A stretch of 64,000 nucleotides of DNA from assembly GCA_949987705.1 (NCBI GenBank), contig OX465282.1, positions 63,547,922 through 63,611,921 of the forward strand. Direction: 5' to 3'. The notes under the pieces were generated by a model. It searched no databases, was not told the origin of the DNA, and worked only from the letters and a program-made list of their open reading frames with translations. Positions 57,704-64,000 of this stretch are shown here, piece by piece (within the stretch, counting starts at the first letter, position 1; each line of letters opens with the position of its first letter). The DNA is from Thereva unica (lineage: Eukaryota; Arthropoda; Insecta; Diptera; Therevidae). The translations under genes and the position numbers were made by a program.

Positions 57704-60700
57704 GTGAGTGAAAATTAGTTGGTCTCAATTACTCTAATTTCAAATTATAAAAGTTTTGTTGAACAAAATTTTTTTTTTAAATTTTTGTGTTTTTATAATT
57801 CTTTTATATGGTTAAGGATCATGTACGTAATACAGATTAGATAGTGATAGTCTTAATTTCATTGGAAATTTTTGAACTTTTTTAGTAGTTAAGATGGGCC
57901 GGTTTACACGACCGGACACTGAACAGACACCGAACAGACAAAAGGAACGAACGAACTGGGTTTATGGGGAAGAGGGTGAGAGAGAACGATGGGGAGGGCG
58001 GACAATTTTAATGGACATTTTCAGCGGACAGCGGAACGAACATTTTGACAGTTCCTGCGTTGTTGTTGTTGGCAGGAAGAGAAGAAAAGAAAACTTCAAA
58101 GGCAAATGTCAAAAAGCAACAACAAAAAGCAAATTACTTTCACTAGTTCGTTCGTTGGTTCGTTCGTTGTAGTTTCGCCCGTGAAAACGCTCATAGGACT
58201 TTCCATCGGACTTCAAAAGGGAATTAACGATGACAGCTAAGTTTTGTCTGTTCGGTGTCTGTTCGATGTCCGGTCGTGTAAATCCAGCCGATCTAACCAA
58301 TTTTTGTAGTTTGAGAAGTATAAGTTATAAATGAAGAATATCTGTTCGTTATAGCTACAGAAATGAAACTAGTTGCGATGTGCTCCGAGTATGATACGTA
58401 GAAAACTGAATTTCTAGAAATTAGTAATACTGAATAATACGGGGAATTGACTAGTATCAGAACTGGTGACAAAGTAACTCTGAGAGAATCTAGTTCAAAT
58501 AACTATAATAGTGGTAAATCCACAAGATTTTTGTAGACAATTTGTTTTTCCTGAACGTAAGCAAACAAAAATTTCTTTTGTTCTTCATTCACTACACTAA
58601 AGCTTGTGTTCGAATTCGTATTGAGCGTCTTGAAGCGCTGCTGATAAACTGGGAAGCGAATGATTTCATTTGGAAATTCCAAAGCTTTCCGGAGATATTA
58701 GCGAAACTAATCAATGTAAAGTACTTGCCAGACTTGACCAAAAAGAACAAATTTTTCGGTAAATACTGGAAATTCCGGGATGAACAGCAATTCCCTGAAA
58801 CTGTAGGACGTTGAAAATAATTCCCTGGGCTGATGGAAGGTTTGAAAAATTCATGACGTTTGTAAAGGGTAACATAATTTTTGTACGATTTTTAAAGAGT
58901 GTCGGGTTTTGACAATTGATGTCTCGTTGGAAATCTATCGCTACGCAGAATGCAAATCGACCGAATATTATAAAAATCTTTTCAGATCACATGTTCGTTA
59001 ATTCTCTTCGAACGGCACTTCAACGTCGATATCTCCTACAGTTCGCGCGATATCGTTCAGGTATAAAAATCACTTATGTCGTATAAACCAAAAAACGGCA
59101 CGACCAAATTTTATAAAAATCTTGTCAGATCATATTTCCGTTAATACGCTTCGAACGACTCCTCACAGAAGTTGTCATCTTTGTGGGTTCACGCGATATC
59201 GTGCAGGAAGAAATGGCCACACACACATAGGTACTTCTTCTCAAATTTTTGCTTAAAATACTATTGGGACCTTGAAAAATGAAAATACGTTGAAAATTTT
59301 TATTTCGTTTTTCGGATCGATTACAATAAATTCCTTATAAACTTATAATTTTAAACTATAATTTTTCGTATGTGTTGAGTTGCGCTCAGCAGTGCTGTAC
59401 ATATATGCACGCACACAACTAACCGCTTGAAAATTTTGTATGAAGATGAAAGACTTGTTATTTCGAGACTTTGGTTATGCCATGCTTCATTTGAAGAAAC
59501 AGAGACATGCCAGAAGAATGGCTTTTAGGCACGATTGTCCCAGTCCATAAAATAGCGAATTGATGAACTGCACATCAGCTTGTAAATCAAAGCTGGCAAG
59601 TTACTTTCACATATTTTGTTATATAGACTATATGAAAGAGAAAGTAGGAGATCAGCATGCAGCATTTAGAACGAACAGATTGACAACAGATCAGATTTTC
59701 ATAATGGTACAAATGAAGAATCCTGGGGAAAAGCATAATGTCGACGGAAGAGTGTAGAACACAAGTGAGAATACTAGGTTTTAGCTCAATCAACTTTTCT
59801 AACATTTCTCTGGAAGCAATAATAAGAGAAGCCGAATTTTACGGAGCAAATATCATATTCACAAAAAACATTCAGATACTAGCCTTCACAGATAACATTG
59901 TCTGAATTGGACGCAAGGCGTAAAGGACCTCTTTTCAAAAATTTACGAGAAAAAATTCCTCAGAAGAATATTTATCTTAATCAAACGAGGAGCTTGAAGA
60001 AATATGTGACGAAATAAATATGATTGCATAAATAGGATTGAGAAGACTACGATAGCTTCTGAAGGAAGATTGTTTAGGCGGGGACCAGTTCACGAAATTT
60101 CTGTTGACAACGTTTCATAGAGCATACTATTGTAGTGGAACTGTAGTTTAAAGGATGGAGAGATTCTGAACCGGATGGACAATAATAGGTTAAAATTAGA
60201 CTAACTATCATTTGGCATTTGGTAGGTTTTGCACCAATTATTTTCCTATTGCTGCGCTGCATGATTCGAGTTTCCTCCGAATTTTACATTAAACTGGTGA
60301 GAGGAACCCTGCCAAGAAGAAACTAACATTTTAATTTTCAATAGTTGAAATAAAAATGATATGATTTGCTATTTAAGAATGGTCATATAACTTCTTAGTG
60401 TTTAAATGTTTTCTTATAGTTATATTGCATATGTTAAAAATTTGGTTATGTCCGAGAAGATGTACCAATGCTGCCAATCTTTTAAATTGATAATTTTATA
60501 AAAATAAACTCTTTTCATTCTAGATCAGCAACATGTCTGGAAACGAGAATTATAAAAATGCTCAATCGATCTATGATTTCACGGTGAAAGACACTTTTGG
60601 AAATGATGTCTCACTAGATAAATACCGGGGGAATGTTGTTCTTATTGTAAATATCGCATCTAAATGTGGATTAACAAAGAATAACTACGAGCAAATCACA

Positions 60701-61091
60701 GAGTTAAAAGAAAAGTACTATGACCAAGGACTTAGAGTTTTGTCTTTCCCCTGTAATCAGTTCAGTTCTGAAATGCCTGAAGCAGATGGGGAAGAAATGG
60801 TTTGTCATTTAAGAGATGCTAAAGCTGATGTTGGAGATGTTTTCAAAAAGGTAAAACTTTAATATTTTTCATATAGATTATAATGCTTTTCTCTTTTAGA
60901 TTGATGTTAATGGTGACAATGCTCACCCTCTTTATCAGTATTTGAAGCACAAACAAACCGGTACTTTAGGCAATGCTATTAAATGGAATTTCACGAAATT
61001 TTTGGTTAATAAAGAAGGTATACCCGTGAACCGTTATGCACCAACAACAAGTCCAAAAGATATTGCTAAGGATATCATAAAGTTACTTTAA
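57530..61091 (+). CDS. PHGPx: PHGPx-type glutathione peroxidase, copy 2 (active-site Gln replaced by Glu)
   Basis: Paralogue of copy 1 with the same exon plan: leader 57530-57703, exon 60524-60850, exon 60900-61091, all phase 0 with GT/AG splice sites. The long form is 230 aa and the form from the internal ATG at 60533 is 169 aa. Cys45, Cys91 and Trp135-Asn136 are kept. The catalytic Gln80 is Glu: codon GAA at 60770-60772 against CAA at 11320-11322 in copy 1. The frame is open throughout and changes are scattered, so it does not look like a pseudogene or processed copy. Introns are 2820 and 49 bp. An AATAAA lies at 61226-61231. Whether the enzyme works as a peroxidase is open: Gln to Glu at this place could lower activity or change specificity. 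Confidence 0.92.
57896..58289. mobile_element. MITE in PHGPx copy 2 intron, GGGCCGGTTTACACG termini
   Basis: Ends GGGCCGGTTTACACGACCGG and CCGGTCGTGTAAATCCAGCC, mirrored on through GAACAGACACCGAACAGAC; flanks GAT (57893-57895, 58290-58292). Confidence 0.85.
58400..59335. repeat. worn inverse copy of the TTAA element at 53534
   Basis: Inverse match to 53545-54560, e.g. CTAGTATCAGAACTG, GGAAATTCCGGGATGAAC-like block and CGATTACAATAA at the far end. TTAA flanks are lost. Confidence 0.75.
59470..60010 (+). pseudogene. LINE reverse transcriptase remnant in PHGPx copy 2 intron
   Basis: Motifs across frames: [12 protein letters not shown] start, [20 protein letters not shown] (the F.RNR.TTDQIF motif of LINE RTs), [10 protein letters not shown] with the catalytic ADD changed to TDN, and IGRKA. 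Many stops. Confidence 0.75.
60524..61091 (+). CDS. PHGPx: PHGPx copy 2 catalytic exons
   Basis: Exon 2 is 60524-60850 and exon 3 is 60900-61091 (TAA stop), separated by a 49 bp intron (GTAAAA...TTTTAG). About 91 percent identical to copy 1 over 169 aa by eye count. Confidence 0.94.
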
Positions 61092-61225
61092 ATAGATGAT
61101 ATGTAGCTGAGTTATTTTGTTATGCCAAAATAAGTTTGTTTTTATAAAATCCAAAAGTAAATTTCTAATGAGTTATACCAAATTCTAATACATACCTAGT
61201 ATTAAAAAATATTGCAAACTTTTAA

Positions 61226-61231
61226 AATAAA
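61226..61231 (+). terminator. poly(A) signal of PHGPx copy 2
   Basis: Canonical AATAAA 135 bp after the stop codon. Copy 1 has no exact AATAAA in the corresponding 200 bp; only variants such as TATAAA occur near 11790. Confidence 0.5.
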
Positions 61232-62254
61232 CTATTGGTCGTTCGTTTACTTCGTAAATCACTTTTTTTCATTTTTATAGGGACAGAAGGGGTTGTATTC
61301 CTTACACTGCATATAATATACTCGGCTGCTTCACATAGCCAAAGTGGGCGACTAATAATAATTTAGTTAATCGTCCGGATAAAACACTAAATAACATCGA
61401 AGCGGGAACGTGCATTACTCATTAATTTCTAATTATACTAGCTGTCGCCTGCGATTTCGTCCGTGTAGATTTAGGCCGTGTGCGAAACCGGGGGCCGGTT
61501 CATGTATGGCGAACGACGATAATCGTACGAAAAAAAATTGAAGTCGAAAAATTTTGTCGATGAAAATTTTAGCGTTCGCATAGGTCGAATGAAAATTGTT
61601 CCTTGGCTATTTGCATTAACTCTATAACCCAAGACTTTTCGAGTGCCTTTCGTCGGCTTCAGACGAAATTTTTCATTTTTTCGACCAACTAACCCCGGGG
61701 TCTGTTCAAGATTTCTGCTAAAGCTGCTAGTAGCAGAATTTTTAAACTGTCAAATTACAGCAAAGCAAGAAAAAGCTCCTATGATATCTTGGAGGCAAAA
61801 AAGCTGCTAGCATAGATTTTTGTTAATGTATGTGTATGAGTATTTCATGCAGTCAACTATTCTTCTCCCTACAATTAGAAAGAAGCCTGGCCGTGCAGCT
61901 GCAATCCCTTAAATTTATTATTTAATATGTATTAATGTCAACAAAACCTCACTCGAGTCAATCATTTTGGCAAAACGACCAATGACATTTACACACTAAT
62001 GTATGATTTACATAGCTGCTTTCTTGCTTGCAGTCGAAAGTGCGAGCAACAAAAAGCAGCTTTTTTAAAACCTTGAACACAAAAGTAGCAGCTTCGTTAG
62101 CAGCTTTTCTGCTGTTTTGGACACGAAAAGCATGACAATAGCTGCTAAAAGCTGATTAGGGGCGCCAAAATGAATTCGAAAAACAATTTCGAGCAACAAC
62201 AAAAATAATTTTTTGAGGGCGTTGTTTGTAGCTACCCAAGTCTATGTACTCATC
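61232..62254. other. 3' flank, small repeats
   Basis: Includes 61489-61530, starting GGGGCCGGTTCATGTATGG like a MITE end without a clear partner, and an AGCAGCT-rich stretch (61710-62170) with words in both orientations. No gene. Confidence 0.35.
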
Positions 62255-62257
62255 AAT

Positions 62258-62491
62258 GGCCCCTGTGCTGAATGTCGAGTCGTGATTTGTGACAAGTTTT
62301 TGAGTTGGAGAAAGTGATTGATTTAAATGAAATGAAATGATTTAATCGAATTAAGATTTTCAGCATAGTGGCCTAGAGTGGAAGGACAAAGTGCGCCCCC
62401 TATGCTGAAAGTCGCAATTCGTCTGAAACGCCACTTTCTTCAACTCAAAAAACTTGTCACAATTCACGACTCGACATTCAGCGCAGGGGCT
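62258..62491. mobile_element. MITE, GGCCCCTGTGCTGAATGTCG termini
   Basis: Ends GGCCCCTGTGCTGAATGTCG and CGACATTCAGCGCAGGGGCT, flanked by AAT (62255-62257, 62492-62494). Arms extend about 55 bp. Confidence 0.85.
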
Positions 62492-62494
62492 AAT

Positions 62495-63210
62495 ATGACT
62501 CGAACACGGCACAAGCAGGGAGAACTGATTCCAAGACCGATCGTACATGGCCTTAGGCCACATCCTGCTCGAGATCCATGGAGCAGACTGAATACAGCGG
62601 ATCTAAACTCTATAAAAACCGCAATCCTAATGTGCTGAAGTTATGCATGGTACTGCGTGAATGTACTACTAACGATAGACTCCGGATACCACGCGAACTT
62701 CGGTTTGAATTAGCCTTCCAATGGTGATACGGAGCTCTCCAATGGGCGACCGTCCTTTCTCGCCCAGCTCCTGGTATCAATATAAAATTTCCTTAAAGAA
62801 ACTTTTGAAGATGGAGCACTTCTTAACGCTCCAAACATTTCTGGGGCTCCCACAGCTCCCAAAAGAACGACCTACAAAGCCAGTTAGATATTTTTGGATC
62901 CATGCTTCAAGGTGTCGAATGTGGTCCCAGTGAAGGAAAGTTTTCGAGATTCTTCTTCTTCTTCGTAAACCCAGGGATGGAATACGTTGAGATTACTCCT
63001 TCATTGGGAGATCTCCTGCGGAAGTAAGGGCATTTAATCGGAGAGGCGACTCGAAAAAACGACCGCTTTCAGAAAACGGGGTGGCGCAGCTCGAAAACGT
63101 CTTATGTGATATCTGGATGCTGGCTACTCCCATGTATATGCTGGTAGCGACTAACAGTCAACTAGCTACCGTGCAAGGAAGTCTTCTCGAGGTGGTAGTC
63201 GAATTGGCTC
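62495..63210. other. unassigned region
   Basis: Slightly GC-richer than the surroundings. Short open frames show no family motif. Confidence 0.3.
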
Positions 63211-63352
63211 AGGGCTCAGAACAGTCCAGGTCAGTAGGGGTCGGTGCGCCCTCTATGGCAGGCCGGCAGTAAGGAAATAAAATTTATGTGAAGTGAAAGC
63301 GCCGAAGAAATGGCGCCGAAAGACAATCTCGCTCCATCCTGAACAAGGGCTG
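63211..63352 (-). mobile_element. truncated copy of the 14984 hAT family
   Basis: Minus strand matches 15007-15110 (AGATTGTCTTTCGGCGCC, CGCTTTCACTTCACATAAAT) joined directly to the 15893-15925 block (ATAGAGGGCGCACCGACCCC), without the LINE insert. Both termini lost. Confidence 0.8.
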
Positions 63353-64000
63353 GGGAATGTCCATTGTAAATAACAAATTTATTCTGATAATAAAATAAAT
63401 CATAAAAATAGTTGCCTTTTTTCCTACGTTTTCCCTCCAATAATCCAATATTTCGATATGTTTTTCGTTTGTTAGTGTAGTAGTTATATAAAATCCCACC
63501 AGCACACACTTTCTTTTGATTTTCGTCAGCTTTTATATAGGTCCTGTACCATGTACTGGGAAGATCATTCGGTATCAATTTGACAATATCCATAGACCAA
63601 CTAATGAATTTATCTGTACTTATACTGGTAAAATAGAAATCATAAAATTTACGTTAACTACTTTTAAAAATAGCTATAAATGAAGAAATGTATATGTAGA
63701 TGATAAGAGACCTTGCATTAGGAGTTACGGCTGTAATGATCGATTCGATTAAAATTTGAACTTAATTTTTTTCATTAATATATTCAGAAAACACCGCTGC
63801 GAGGATCTTTCATAATTGAATGTTTTAAATCTGGTTTTATTGAACTTAAACGATTCTTAATTTCTGGCTATGTACAAAATAAACCAACAAAAAAATAACA
63901 TAAAAGGCTAAGCGACAGATTTCAAAAAGAAACATATAGAGGAGAGTACGTATTTTCAACTCTATCTACTCTTGACTAACTTAGTTGAAAGACATGAAAA
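63353..64000. other. AT-rich end of window, nothing recognised
   Basis: No gene or repeat pair identified. Confidence 0.3.

Overview
The window looks like a euchromatic but transposon-saturated stretch of an AT-rich insect genome, most likely a fly. The only host genes I can support are two tandem, same-strand copies of a phospholipid-hydroperoxide-type glutathione peroxidase (PHGPx). Copy 1 spans 5832-11639 and copy 2 spans 57530-61091. Both have the same three-exon plan: a mitochondrial-leader exon, a long first intron, a catalytic exon with its own internal ATG, and a small last exon after a 47-49 bp intron. Their catalytic parts match the Drosophila Cys-type, thioredoxin-dependent GPx closely. 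The copies differ by about 15 residues over 169 aa, and copy 2 has Glu in place of the active-site Gln.

Almost everything else is mobile DNA, often nested, with boundaries readable from target-site duplications (TSDs). Upstream of and inside PHGPx copy 1 (1-11.1 kb) lie small inverted-repeat elements, a hAT element, a decayed mariner-like gene, a LINE remnant and a tRNA-derived SINE. From 13.0 to 24.0 kb a minus-strand jockey/CR1-type LINE has been split by a 5.1 kb Ty3/gypsy element, a hAT element (itself hit by another LINE fragment), a small inverted-repeat element and a piggyBac-like remnant. At two of these sites, removing the insert plus one TSD copy restores the LINE reading frame. From 28.6 to 38.7 kb two related LTR elements are nested one in the LTR of the other. 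Both have lost reverse transcriptase and RNase H at the same point but carry an unusual Gag with an N-terminal SAP-like domain. From 40 to 46.3 kb there are hAT and inverted-repeat elements, including a four-element Russian doll. From 46.8 to 48.9 kb a composite insert carries two tRNA-like units, one split by a short poly(A) retroposon with a duplicated, structured 5' region. From 49 to 57 kb there are SINEs, a 0.9 kb fold-back element, another LINE remnant, a hAT and a TTAA-flanked element.

PHGPx copy 2 follows, with a LINE RT remnant, a TTAA-family relic and one inverted-repeat element in its first intron. The last 3 kb hold only small repeats. No rRNA gene, CRISPR array or bacterial-style operon is present. 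Boundaries and TSDs were read by eye; family names are from motif recognition only.
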